NCBI RefSeq assembly: GCF_001045445.1
Contig: NZ_LFNF01000003.1
Location: 124,001-188,000, forward strand
Direction of reading: 5' to 3'
Length of the DNA stretch: 64,000 nucleotides
DNA from: Chryseobacterium sp. BLS98
GTDB taxonomy: Bacteria; Bacteroidota; Bacteroidia; Flavobacteriales; Weeksellaceae
Notes under the pieces: model-generated
What the model was told of the DNA's origin: nothing
What the model saw: only the letters and a program-made list of their open reading frames with translations
Databases searched by the model: none
Shown: piece after piece, positions 42,788 through 51,552 of the stretch
Position numbering within the stretch: position 1 is the stretch's first letter
How the letters are laid out: each line of letters opens with the position of its first letter
Translations under genes and position numbers: made by a program

Positions 42788-42890
42788 AAGGCAAAAAGGC
42801 TGAATTGCGAAAACAGTTAAAAAACTTCTCTTGCCATTCAGATTCACATGCCCATTTGCTTATCTGCTTTTTTAGCCTTTTTGCCCGTTA
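42788..42890. repeat. Intergenic inverted repeat, family B copy 2
   Basis: GGCAAAAAGGCT (42790-42801) and AGCCTTTTTGCC (42874-42885) are perfect 12-bp inverted copies about 70 bp apart; the first also recalls the words at 70-134. The right arm overlaps the last codons and the stop codon of the GT35 gene. Confidence 0.6.
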
Positions 42891-44539
42891 TACAATATCC
42901 TGTAATATTCATCTGCCATTCTATCGCTGTTAAAATGTTCCTGAACATCATCCATAGCGGTATACTGGATTTTTCTCCACTTATCCGGGTGATCGTAGTA
43001 GGTAGGAAGAATTTCGTTTTCAAGAATTTCATACAGCTTATTCAGGTCATAAGTATCCTGTTCGTAGATGCTCATATTCAAATAATCAGCTTTCGGGACT
43101 ACAAACGAATTTTCTCCCGGTTTGGCAAATTCAGGAATCCATCCGTCATCGGTAGAAAGATTAACAGATCCGTTCATGGCAGCTGTCATTCCCGAAGTTC
43201 CCGAAGCTTCTCTCGGCACTCTTGGGTTATTAAGCCATAGATCCGAGCCTTGTTTCAAAGATTTACTTAAAGAAAGTTCATAACCCGTAAGAACAGCCAT
43301 GTTTTTATGATTCTTGCTTTCTTCCACCAGTGTGTTAAAGGTAGAAATAGCAGAGTAGTCCATCGGATAGGGTTTCCCTGACCAGATGATCTGAACCGGA
43401 TATTTAGGGTTGTTTAGTAATTTGTAGAATCTTTCCTTGTCGTGAAGCAGTAATTCAGCCCGTTTGTACCCGGCAAACCTTCTTGCCCAGACGATGGTGA
43501 AAATATTTGGATTGAAAAGGTTTCCGGTTTGGTCTGCAACAATCGTGAATAGCCTTTTCTTCAAATGCTTTTTGCGATAATCGAAAACTGTTTCGTCATT
43601 TTCGTCTTTGGCATTGTACAGAGGTTTATCCGCCCAGTATTTAAATTCCTGGGCATTGGTGATGGAAGTAATTTCGCAGATTCCCGGATATTTGCTCCAC
43701 ATAGCCCTTGATACCACACCGTGCAGCTTGGATACGCCGTTTGCCATCCGTGCCATTTTCAAAGCACACAATGAGTGATTGAAACGGTCATCTTCCGATC
43801 CTTCAATGCTTTTCACATCTTCCATGCTGAAGCCTGAGAAATAAGACATATCGTAGCACAGTTTCAGGTTATGCTTTTCATTTCCTGCTTCTTCCGGGGT
43901 ATGGGTGGTGAAAACCAGTTTTTCTTTCACTCTGTTCAGATCACCGTTGTACTTTTTCAGAAGGTAAAAGGCTGCGGGAAGGCCATGTGCCTCATTCAGA
44001 TGATAGACCTCTCTTTCTGTGTTCATCTCGTCCAATAATTTGGCCCCTCCCTTTCCTAATAAAATATACTGGGCCAGTTTTGTAGACTCGTTGGCGTCAT
44101 AAAGCTTGTGGCAGATGGTTTTGGAAACATGATCGTTTTCCGGAACGTCTGTAGAAAGAAAAAACATTGGTGCCGTATTGAAAATTTCAGGGTCAAGGTA
44201 CCAGACTTTTACCCACACCGGTGCGCTGTGGATCTCGATCTGGAATTTTATTCCTGTATCTTCAAGAAAGCTGTACATTTTTCTCGTCCATACCGGCTGC
44301 AGGGTCTGGTCATGGTTTCTTGCCTGGTCGTAATAACCGAATTTCCATAGAATTCCGATCCCGATAAGATCCTGTTTCAGGTTATAAGCACTTCTCATAT
44401 GAGATCCTGCGAGGAATCCCAAGCCTCCCGAATATATTTTTAAAACCTGTTCAATGGCAAATTCCATCGAAAAATAGACGGTTTTTTTAGAATATTGTGG
44501 ATTAACGTTGTAAGGTATTTTAAAGTTTTTAAAATCCAT
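42872..44539 (-). CDS. GT35 alpha-glucan phosphorylase homologue lacking the PLP lysine
   Basis: 555 aa from the ATG at 44539 (a GTG three codons upstream is possible). Homologous to short alpha-glucan phosphorylases: VYFSMEFAIEQVLKIYSGGLGFLAGSHMRSA, HLNEAHGL, TTHTPEEAGNEK, WARRFAGYKRAEL, and EASGTSGMTAAMNGSVNLSTDDGW. In phosphorylases the last motif carries the pyridoxal-phosphate Lys (GMK); here it is Thr (ACA codon). So cofactor binding by the usual Schiff base is not possible, and phosphorolysis is doubtful. A role in glycogen metabolism remains plausible. The last residues (NGQKG) are encoded inside a repeat arm. Confidence 0.85.
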   Translation of the reverse strand: MDFKNFKIPYNVNPQYSKKTVYFSMEFAIEQVLKIYSGGLGFLAGSHMRSAYNLKQDLIGIGILWKFGYYDQARNHDQTLQPVWTRKMYSFLEDTGIKFQIEIHSAPVWVKVWYLDPEIFNTAPMFFLSTDVPENDHVSKTICHKLYDANESTKLAQYILLGKGGAKLLDEMNTEREVYHLNEAHGLPAAFYLLKKYNGDLNRVKEKLVFTTHTPEEAGNEKHNLKLCYDMSYFSGFSMEDVKSIEGSEDDRFNHSLCALKMARMANGVSKLHGVVSRAMWSKYPGICEITSITNAQEFKYWADKPLYNAKDENDETVFDYRKKHLKKRLFTIVADQTGNLFNPNIFTIVWARRFAGYKRAELLLHDKERFYKLLNNPKYPVQIIWSGKPYPMDYSAISTFNTLVEESKNHKNMAVLTGYELSLSKSLKQGSDLWLNNPRVPREASGTSGMTAAMNGSVNLSTDDGWIPEFAKPGENSFVVPKADYLNMSIYEQDTYDLNKLYEILENEILPTYYDHPDKWRKIQYTAMDDVQEHFNSDRMADEYYRILYNGQKG

Positions 44540-44743
44540 ATAAGTCACAGTTTTATAATTTGAACGCTAAAGGTATTGATTATGAAAATAAACTTTACAT
44601 TAATTATTTGATAAATTAATTTAAAAGTATCCTGTGAATAGTTTTTTTACTTACCTTTATTAGGTAAATTTTTGAAAATCAAAAACTTCTAACGGTGAAA
44701 ACCAATATGGCATGTGTTCTTTGGTCACATAAAAAAATCACCT

Positions 44744-45541
44744 ATGAAAAAGACATTTTCTGATGAAGATTTAATAAAGAATCTGAGCCTATACTATATG
44801 AACCGGCATTTGAAAAAAAAGCCGATAGAGAAATATCACCGTAAAATAGACGAATCTCTTCTTCACGACCGCGAAAAGTATAGAAAGAAATCTGAGATTC
44901 TGCTGCTTAATTCATTTATGCACCACTTCCCCGAAGTGAAATTTGAAGATCTTACCTGCGAAAGTCCTGACTTTATCGCAAAACTCAACGACAAGAAAAT
45001 TGGCATAGAACTGACCGAAGTGATCAACCATCTGGAAATGAAAAAGGTGGAAAGCACTTTAAATAAAATGTTCCGCCAGGCAGAAATATTATTAGAACAG
45101 GAAGACACCGCGAAGTATCGTGGTGTTTATTTTTTAGAATTTTATCCGAATATTAAATTTGACAATATAGAACAGCAGGAAGAAAATATCCTGAGTATTT
45201 GTAAAAGCATCAAAAAAAATAAGCCGGTGGGCTGTGTAAAAGGGATGAGGAAATCTTTTCACCGAAGGAATGTTTTCATTACCCATGAATACAGCATGAA
45301 TCTTTTCGATGAGCTTTGTTCTGAGAAAATCCTTGAGCTTATCGATAAGAAAAACGAAAAGTTCCCTTATTATGATACTTCTGTGGATGAGTGCTGGCTG
45401 GTGATTGTTTCCGATATGAATTCTATTGCGTCCAGATATACGTTTATCCAGGACAAAGAGCACCTCCAGCAGGTGAAGAGTCCTTTTCATAAAATTTTTC
45501 ATCTGGAAAACCTGTGTGGAAATATTACAAGTATAAAATAG
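44744..45541 (+). CDS. Unknown protein with possible PD-(D/E)XK-like core
   Basis: 265 aa from the ATG at 44744 (a GTG ten codons upstream is the other option). Soluble and basic, with a helical N terminus. A short core, ESPDFIAKLNDKKIGIELTEV (about residues 75-95), has the PD...(x)n...E-x-T arrangement that recalls PD-(D/E)XK nucleases, though the usual Lys is Thr. It continues with a helix and several strands (GVYFLEFYPNI, ECWLVIVSDM). No partner genes lie close. Function unknown. Confidence 0.7.
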   Translation: MKKTFSDEDLIKNLSLYYMNRHLKKKPIEKYHRKIDESLLHDREKYRKKSEILLLNSFMHHFPEVKFEDLTCESPDFIAKLNDKKIGIELTEVINHLEMKKVESTLNKMFRQAEILLEQEDTAKYRGVYFLEFYPNIKFDNIEQQEENILSICKSIKKNKPVGCVKGMRKSFHRRNVFITHEYSMNLFDELCSEKILELIDKKNEKFPYYDTSVDECWLVIVSDMNSIASRYTFIQDKEHLQQVKSPFHKIFHLENLCGNITSIK

Positions 45542-45614
45542 TTGATGTTTATCGTTTGATATCATAATTATTATGAGTTTTTATTTGTAATAATTCAATA
45601 TTTTTAAAATTCTA

Positions 45615-45644
45615 TTGTTTGTGATTAAATTATAGGTATATTTG
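45615..45644 (+). promoter_or_regulatory. Promoter of the type B T9SS cargo gene
   Basis: TTG (45615-45617), a 19-bp spacer and TATATTTG (45637-45644), 67 bp before the start codon. Confidence 0.65.
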
Positions 45645-45646
45645 AT

Positions 45647-45671
45647 GTACGTGTTGTAAATCAGCACGTAC
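45647..45671. promoter_or_regulatory. Inverted repeat at the predicted transcription start
   Basis: GTACGTG (45647-45653) and CACGTAC (45665-45671) are perfect 7-bp arms with an 11-nt spacer directly after the -7 box. It could be an operator or a 5' stabilising hairpin. Confidence 0.45.
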
Positions 45672-45710
45672 CACGTGATTTTCAAGTCATTTACTAAAAA
45701 CTATATATCT

Positions 45711-47819
45711 ATGAAAAAACTTTTACTTCTTATTTTTTTCGGTATTTCGCAGATGTTTTTTGCACAGGCAGATTGTTCGACGGCTCTTGCAGTCTGTGGG
45801 AATTCCAATATTACCTATAGTCCGACCGGTTATGGTAACATCAGAGAGCTGGTTAATTCAGGAAGCTGTATTGATGCGACCGGCGAGCACAATTCGATCT
45901 GGTATAAAATTACGATTGCTATCGGTGGAACACTCACCTTCGATCTTGTTCCTAATAATCCGGATGCCGACTATGACTGGGCTATTTTCGGCCCCAATGT
46001 AAACTGTGGGGCTTTAGGAGCACCCATACGCTGCAACGCTGCAACAGTTATAGGTCCCGGACCAGCTACAGGATTAAATATGACAAGTACGATAACCAAT
46101 GCTTTAGGAGGTTCACTTACCCCTTACTGTAAGTATATGGATGTTTTACCCGGACAAACCTATTATTTGTTTATTGACAACTGGGTGAGCAGTACCAGCA
46201 GCACAACTGCCCCGTTTTCTCTGACATGGGGCGGAACTGCAACATTAGCTTCTCCGTTTACAGATCCTGCTTTACAGCCGAACCCATTCATTCCGCCGGG
46301 AGTTCCTGCTGCTAATCCGGCAGATCCGAAAGAGGTAATTATCTGTACAAATCCTGCCGTATTTGATTTTTCTACCCTTTCTGCAGGAATCTTAAACGGG
46401 AACCCCCATTTTAGCGTAAGCTATCATATGAGCCAGAATGATGCATTGACAGGAAATAATGCGATCACTGTTCCTACAACCGTCAATACAACTTCTGTTT
46501 ATTATTACAGTATCAGCTATACCGATCCTACCAATCCAAACAGTCCGCTCAATCAATGTAAACAGATTGGAACATTTAAATTCAGGGATGGTAAAATTAC
46601 CGCAAAAAATGCAATACTGACCCAATGTAACAACAATAATGCTGGAACAGCAGTATTTGACCTGACAACAGCCGATGTTATTGCAGATCCAACGGTAATC
46701 AAAAAATATTACAACACGCTTTCAGATCTGAACGCAGGAATCAATGAAATCACAAACCCATCGGCATTCACTTCTGCTGAAGCAACGATCTATGTAAAAG
46801 TGATTTCTACATTCGGATGTACCGCTGTCGCACAAATTACACTGAAATTCTATCCCGTTGTTGTCGTAAATGATACTACATTAAGATCCTGTGCTATTGA
46901 AGGTACTCCTTCCTTAGGATCTTTTAATCTTACGGTAGCGTCCGTCACTACACAAACTGGTGCAGGGAAGAAATATTACCCTTCAGCGGCAGATGCGGTC
47001 AATCAAACCAATGAAATTGTAATCCCTTCACCTTATACTGCTCCTGACGGCGTTGTTTATGTAAGAGTTTCCAATGCACAGGGATGTTATAATATTGCTA
47101 AAATTACACTGGTGGTTATTCCTCCGGTTTACTCCACTGTTCTAAAGGATAAGATTATCTGTGTAGAAGACAGGACGACCCTGGATGCCGGACCGGGATT
47201 CAATAGCTATGAGTGGAGTACAGGAGCTACCACCCAAGCCATCACAAATGTAGGTGTAGGAACCTATTGGGTGAAACTTAAAACAGGTGACTGTACCGTA
47301 GTTCAGAACGTAAAAGTATATCCTTCGGAACAACCGGTTGTTTCCAGTATTGAAATTTCAAATACTACCGTTACGGTATTTGTAATAGGAGGTACGCCAC
47401 CTTATAAATATTCGATGGATAATATTAATTGGCAGGATTCCAATGAATTTAATAATGTCAAAAGAGGAGACGCGACGATATTTGTAAAAGATTCTTATGA
47501 TTGTGATCCTATAGATATCAGTATTGTGGTTCCTAATCTGGTGAATGTAATTACTCCAAATGGTGACGGCTACAATGACTTTATTGATTATTCTGCACTA
47601 GCCAATAAGAAAAATTTTGTAATGAATATTTTTGACCGCTATGGTAACATGATCTTCCAGATGGATAAGTTTAGCGGCTATAAGTGGGAAGGCACCAGCA
47701 GAGGCGGATTGAAAGTACCTACAGGAAATTACTGGTATTCCGTAAGCTGGAATGAAAATGATAAGCTGAACACTCCGATCAAGTATTCAGGATGGATCGT
47801 TGTTAAAAACAGGGATTAA
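45711..47819 (+). CDS. Large T9SS type B cargo protein
   Basis: 702 aa from the ATG at 45711. Signal peptide (MKKLLLLIFFGISQMFFAQ), an N-terminal jelly-roll-like domain (ADCSTALAVCGNSNI ... YLFIDNWV), two or more Ig-like repeats of about 80 residues with C....N and KKYY.S..DA motifs, an SprB-like repeat (GGTPPYKYSMDNINW), and a C-terminal gliding-motility-associated type B sorting domain (NVITPNGDGYNDFI, IFDRYGNMIFQ, PTGNYWYSV). It is expected to be a surface or released adhesin-like protein moved by the T9SS. Its ligand is unknown. Confidence 0.9.
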   Translation: MKKLLLLIFFGISQMFFAQADCSTALAVCGNSNITYSPTGYGNIRELVNSGSCIDATGEHNSIWYKITIAIGGTLTFDLVPNNPDADYDWAIFGPNVNCGALGAPIRCNAATVIGPGPATGLNMTSTITNALGGSLTPYCKYMDVLPGQTYYLFIDNWVSSTSSTTAPFSLTWGGTATLASPFTDPALQPNPFIPPGVPAANPADPKEVIICTNPAVFDFSTLSAGILNGNPHFSVSYHMSQNDALTGNNAITVPTTVNTTSVYYYSISYTDPTNPNSPLNQCKQIGTFKFRDGKITAKNAILTQCNNNNAGTAVFDLTTADVIADPTVIKKYYNTLSDLNAGINEITNPSAFTSAEATIYVKVISTFGCTAVAQITLKFYPVVVVNDTTLRSCAIEGTPSLGSFNLTVASVTTQTGAGKKYYPSAADAVNQTNEIVIPSPYTAPDGVVYVRVSNAQGCYNIAKITLVVIPPVYSTVLKDKIICVEDRTTLDAGPGFNSYEWSTGATTQAITNVGVGTYWVKLKTGDCTVVQNVKVYPSEQPVVSSIEISNTTVTVFVIGGTPPYKYSMDNINWQDSNEFNNVKRGDATIFVKDSYDCDPIDISIVVPNLVNVITPNGDGYNDFIDYSALANKKNFVMNIFDRYGNMIFQMDKFSGYKWEGTSRGGLKVPTGNYWYSVSWNENDKLNTPIKYSGWIVVKNRD

Positions 47820-47847
47820 GCTTTTTAATAATAAACTATATAGACAG

Positions 47848-47875
47848 AACCATTTCGAAAGAAGTGGTTTTGTTG
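47848..47875 (+). terminator. Terminator after the type B cargo gene
   Basis: 9-bp stem AACCATTTC / GAAGTGGTT (one G-T pair) with a GAAA loop, then TTGTTGTT. Confidence 0.7.
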
Positions 47876-47904
47876 TTAAAATACCCTTATTTTAGTCGTA
47901 CAAA

Positions 47905-48501
47905 ATGAAAAATATGAAAGAACTTTTTGTAAAACGCTTTAAGTATTATAAGTCTCTGGGGGATAAATCATTTGAGCAGCTTTCTGATGAGCAGATCTTC
48001 TGGCAGTATAATGAGGAAAGTAACTCCATTGCGGTAATTATGAAGCATATTGCCGGGAACATGCTTTCCAGATGGACCAATTTTCTAACGGAGGACGGTG
48101 AAAAGCCCTGGCGAAATAGGGATGATGAATTTGTGAATACTTTTAAAACCAAACAAGAAGTTATAGAGTATTGGGAGAAAGGCTGGGAATGTCTTTTTAA
48201 TGCCTTGGAGCAGGTACAGGATGAAAACCTATATTCTACAATTTATATAAGAAGGGAAGCCCATACTGTTTTAGATGCAATTGTACGGCAAGTAGCCCAT
48301 TATCCTTATCATATCGGGCAAATCGTTTCTATTGCAAAAATGCTCAAAAATGAGGAGTGGAAAACACTTTCTATTGCAAGAAACAAGTCTCAGGAGTTTA
48401 ATGCTGTAATGAAAGAACAATTTTCTAAGCCGGAAGAACCTGGTAATTCATCACCGATATGCTTTCAGAACAGTCCGGAAGTAAGGGATGAATATAAATA
48501 A
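47905..48501 (+). CDS. DinB superfamily protein, DUF1572 type
   Basis: 198 aa four-helix bundle. Metal-ligand type His are present: IMKHIAGNMLSRW (one), and HYPYHIGQIV (two), which match the DUF1572/DinB three-His site. Related proteins are often thiol-dependent metalloenzymes or of unknown function. A C-terminal tail of about 40 residues (EEPGNSSPICFQNSPEV) follows the bundle. It may be transcribed on its own; no clear -7 box was seen. Confidence 0.88.
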   Translation: MKNMKELFVKRFKYYKSLGDKSFEQLSDEQIFWQYNEESNSIAVIMKHIAGNMLSRWTNFLTEDGEKPWRNRDDEFVNTFKTKQEVIEYWEKGWECLFNALEQVQDENLYSTIYIRREAHTVLDAIVRQVAHYPYHIGQIVSIAKMLKNEEWKTLSIARNKSQEFNAVMKEQFSKPEEPGNSSPICFQNSPEVRDEYK

Positions 48502-48537
48502 TAGACTGAATCAATTCTGAATTATTATTTAAATTAC

Positions 48538-48545
48538 TATCTTTG
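48538..48545 (+). promoter_or_regulatory. -7 box of mtaB
   Basis: TATCTTTG, exact consensus, 26 bp before the start codon. Confidence 0.55.
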
Positions 48546-48571
48546 CACCCATAAAATTCAGGAGTAAATAA

Positions 48572-49918
48572 ATGTCTACTTTTCACGGAACTGCCGCATT
48601 TCATACCCTCGGCTGCAAATTAAATTTTGCGGAAACATCTACTATTGCCCGTCAATTAACAGATGCAGGTTATGATAAGGTAGGTTTCGATGACAAAGCA
48701 GATGTTTATGTGATCAATACCTGTTCAGTAACTGAAAACGCAGACCGTGAGTGTAAACTTCATGTGAAGCGTGCCATGAAAGCCAATCCAGAAGGACTGG
48801 TAGTTATCGTAGGATGCTATGCCCAGCTGAAACCCGAAGAAATTTCGCAGATTGAAGGAGTGGATCTCGTTCTGGGAGCCAAAGAAAAGTTCAATATCCT
48901 GAGCTATCTTGATGATCTGGAAAAATCTGAAAGTGAAGGAGTAGTTCATTCATGCGAAATTGAAGAAACCGATTTCTTTATCGGAAGTTATTCCATTGGT
49001 GACAGAACCAGAGCTTTCCTTAAAGTACAGGACGGATGCGATTACAAATGTACCTACTGCACGATTCCGCTGGCGAGAGGGATTTCCCGTTCAGACACCA
49101 TCGAAAATGTAATCAAAAATGCCAGGGAAATTGCCGGGAGAGATATCAAAGAAATTGTTCTTACCGGTGTAAATATCGGTGATTACGGTAAAGGTGAATT
49201 TGGTAACAAAAAACACGAACATACTTTCCTGGATTTAATTTCGGAACTTGATAAAGTTGATGGAATTGAAAGAATCCGTATTTCTTCCATAGAGCCCAAT
49301 CTATTAAAAGACGAAAGTATTGAACTGGTTTCCAGAAGCAAAAGTTTTGTTCCTCATTTTCACATCCCATTACAGTCAGGATGCGATGACCTGTTGAAAA
49401 GAATGAAGCGCCGCTATCTTACGAAGTTATACAACGACAGAGTTAATAAGATCCGCGAGGTAATGCCTGATGCAGCTATCGGAGTAGATGTTATTGTAGG
49501 GTTTCCAGGTGAAACGGAAGAAAAATTCATGGAGACCTATAACTTCCTGAATGAGCTTCCTATTACCTATCTTCACGTATTTACCTATTCTGAAAGAGAA
49601 AACACGGAAGCTGCCGATATGGACGGTGTTGTTCCTATTCCGGAAAGGAAAAAACGAAATAAAATGCTGAGAATACTTTCTGAAAAGAAGAAAATGGCAT
49701 TTTACCAGACCCAGCTTGGAAAAACGCTTCCTGTTCTTTGGGAGCACGAAAATAAAGACGGCAAAATGTATGGCTTCACAGAAAACTATGTGAGAGTCCA
49801 GAAAGATTTTGATCCTGCGTCCGTTAATCAGATTGAATTTCTAAATTTAGAAAAAATCCTGTCAGATGGCACGGTTTCTGTGCAGTCATCCTTCGAAAGT
49901 TTTTTAGCAAAAGCGTAG
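48572..49918 (+). CDS. mtaB: tRNA (N6-threonylcarbamoyladenosine(37)-C2)-methylthiotransferase MtaB
   Basis: 448 aa radical-SAM enzyme that adds a methylthio group to t6A37 in tRNAs decoding ANN codons. N-terminal UPF0004 domain with three Cys binding the auxiliary [4Fe-4S] cluster: HTLGCKLN, NTCSVTENAD and VVGCYAQ. Radical-SAM CxxxCxxC motif: QDGCDYKCTYCTIPLARG. C-terminal TRAM-like region (LPVLWEHENKDGKMYGFTENYVRVQ). The HTLGCKLN motif distinguishes MtaB from MiaB and RimO. Confidence 0.93.
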   Translation: MSTFHGTAAFHTLGCKLNFAETSTIARQLTDAGYDKVGFDDKADVYVINTCSVTENADRECKLHVKRAMKANPEGLVVIVGCYAQLKPEEISQIEGVDLVLGAKEKFNILSYLDDLEKSESEGVVHSCEIEETDFFIGSYSIGDRTRAFLKVQDGCDYKCTYCTIPLARGISRSDTIENVIKNAREIAGRDIKEIVLTGVNIGDYGKGEFGNKKHEHTFLDLISELDKVDGIERIRISSIEPNLLKDESIELVSRSKSFVPHFHIPLQSGCDDLLKRMKRRYLTKLYNDRVNKIREVMPDAAIGVDVIVGFPGETEEKFMETYNFLNELPITYLHVFTYSERENTEAADMDGVVPIPERKKRNKMLRILSEKKKMAFYQTQLGKTLPVLWEHENKDGKMYGFTENYVRVQKDFDPASVNQIEFLNLEKILSDGTVSVQSSFESFLAKA

Positions 49919-49969
49919 TCTCTTTGCAAAATTTCAACTAAATTTATTTTAACTTTAAATACTACATTC

Positions 49970-51487
49970 ATGAGAGATAAGTTTTTATCTTGGGGAATTG
50001 TATTGGTAATTGCAACATGGATTGTTGCGTTACTGATCAGAGCACATTACTGGATACCCATCCTTTTATCTGCCATCTATGCATTGGGCGTTTATAACGC
50101 TTACCAGTCGAAACACGCTATTTTGAGGAATTTTCCTGTGTTGGGCTACTTCAGGTACTTTTTCGAGAGTATATCACCCGAAATGCAGCAGTACTTCATC
50201 GAAAGAGAGACAGATGGCAAGCCATTTCCGAGAAATCAGCGTTCTGCAGTATACAGACGTGCAAAAAACCTGAGTGATACCGTTGCTTTCGGAACACAGT
50301 TAGAAGTTAATCACAGAAAATATGAGGGAATCAAGCATTCCATTTATGCAAAATCACCTAAAGAAGAGCTTCCGAGGGTATGGGTTGGGGGAGAGCAGTG
50401 TACCCAGCCTTACCATGCCTCTTTATTCAATATTTCGGCAATGAGCTTCGGAGCGTTAAGCGACAGGGCACAGATTTCCCTGAACAGAGGAGCTAAAAAA
50501 GGAAATTTCTATCACAATACAGGTGAAGGTGGTATTTCTCCATATCATATGGAAGGAGGTGACCTTTGCTGGCAGATCGGAACCGGATATTTCGGCTGCC
50601 GTGATGAAGAAGGGAAATTTAACCCGGAACTTTTTGAAAAATATGCAATCCTGCCTAATGTAAAAATGGTTGAAATTAAACTTTCCCAAGGGGCAAAGCC
50701 TGGCCATGGGGGTGTGCTTCCGGGTGTAAAGAATACGCCTGAGATTGCAAAAATCCGTCACGTCACTCCGGGAATGACTGTAATCTCACCGCCATCCCAT
50801 TCTTCATTCTCTGATGCGGCAGGTTTGTTGAGATTTGTCCAGCAGCTTAGAGAGCTTTCCGGAGGCAAGCCAGTCGGTTTCAAGCTTTGTATTGGAGATA
50901 CCAGGGAATTTGAGGATATCTGTGTACAGATGAATGTTTTAAAAATTTATCCTGATTTTATTACCATAGATGGGGCAGAAGGAGGAACAGGAGCAGCACC
51001 TCCGGAATTCTCGGATGGAGTAGGGATGCCTTTGGAGCCGGCTCTGATCTTTGTGAACAGAACATTGAATAATTATAATTTAAGAAGCAAACTGAGAGTA
51101 ATTGCAAGCGGAAAAGTGCTTACAAGCTTAGATATTCTGAGAGCGATAGCCATGGGGGCGGATATGTGTAATAATGCAAGAGGATTCATGTTTTCTTTAG
51201 GATGTATTCAGGCTTTAAGATGTAACAATAACAACTGTCCTACAGGCGTTGCCACTCAGGATAAAATGCTGGTTAAAGGACTTGATGTTACAGACAAAAG
51301 TGAAAGAGTATATCATTTTCATAAAAATACCCTTCATACCTGTAACGAACTGATTGCAGCAGCAGGAAGAAGCTCTTACGAAGAAGTAGATGCTACGATG
51401 TTTATGAGAGGTGATGAATTTGACCATCTGGCAGACCTTTATTTCCCGGATATTTTAGGAAATGTAAAGCAGAAAGCAAGATCTTAA
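49970..51487 (+). CDS. Membrane-anchored FMN-binding glutamate synthase-family protein
   Basis: 505 aa. Two N-terminal transmembrane helices (about residues 6-45) precede a GltB-type FMN TIM barrel: MSFGALSDRAQISLNRGAKKG, NTGEGGISPYHMEGGDLCWQIGTGYFGCR, GAKPGHGGVLPGVK, TIDGAEGGTGAAP, and the Fe-S motif CIQALRCNNNNCPTGVATQ (C-x5-C-x4-C) after GADMCNNARGFMFS. True GltB has an amidotransferase domain that is missing here, so glutamine-dependent glutamate synthesis is not expected; the physiological reaction is unknown. It ends in a very strong terminator. Confidence 0.9.
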   Translation: MRDKFLSWGIVLVIATWIVALLIRAHYWIPILLSAIYALGVYNAYQSKHAILRNFPVLGYFRYFFESISPEMQQYFIERETDGKPFPRNQRSAVYRRAKNLSDTVAFGTQLEVNHRKYEGIKHSIYAKSPKEELPRVWVGGEQCTQPYHASLFNISAMSFGALSDRAQISLNRGAKKGNFYHNTGEGGISPYHMEGGDLCWQIGTGYFGCRDEEGKFNPELFEKYAILPNVKMVEIKLSQGAKPGHGGVLPGVKNTPEIAKIRHVTPGMTVISPPSHSSFSDAAGLLRFVQQLRELSGGKPVGFKLCIGDTREFEDICVQMNVLKIYPDFITIDGAEGGTGAAPPEFSDGVGMPLEPALIFVNRTLNNYNLRSKLRVIASGKVLTSLDILRAIAMGADMCNNARGFMFSLGCIQALRCNNNNCPTGVATQDKMLVKGLDVTDKSERVYHFHKNTLHTCNELIAAAGRSSYEEVDATMFMRGDEFDHLADLYFPDILGNVKQKARS

Positions 51488-51502
51488 TCGACAGAGACCA
51501 TA

Positions 51503-51536
51503 AAAAATCCGCCTTCAGATGAAGGCGGATTTTTTT
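51503..51536 (+). terminator. Bidirectional intrinsic terminator
   Basis: 15-bp perfect stem with core TCCGCCTTCA / TGAAGGCGGA (51503-51517, 51520-51534) and flanking A and T runs. It serves both this gene and the convergent lipoprotein gene. Confidence 0.93.
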
Positions 51537-51552
51537 ATTTATTGAATATAAA

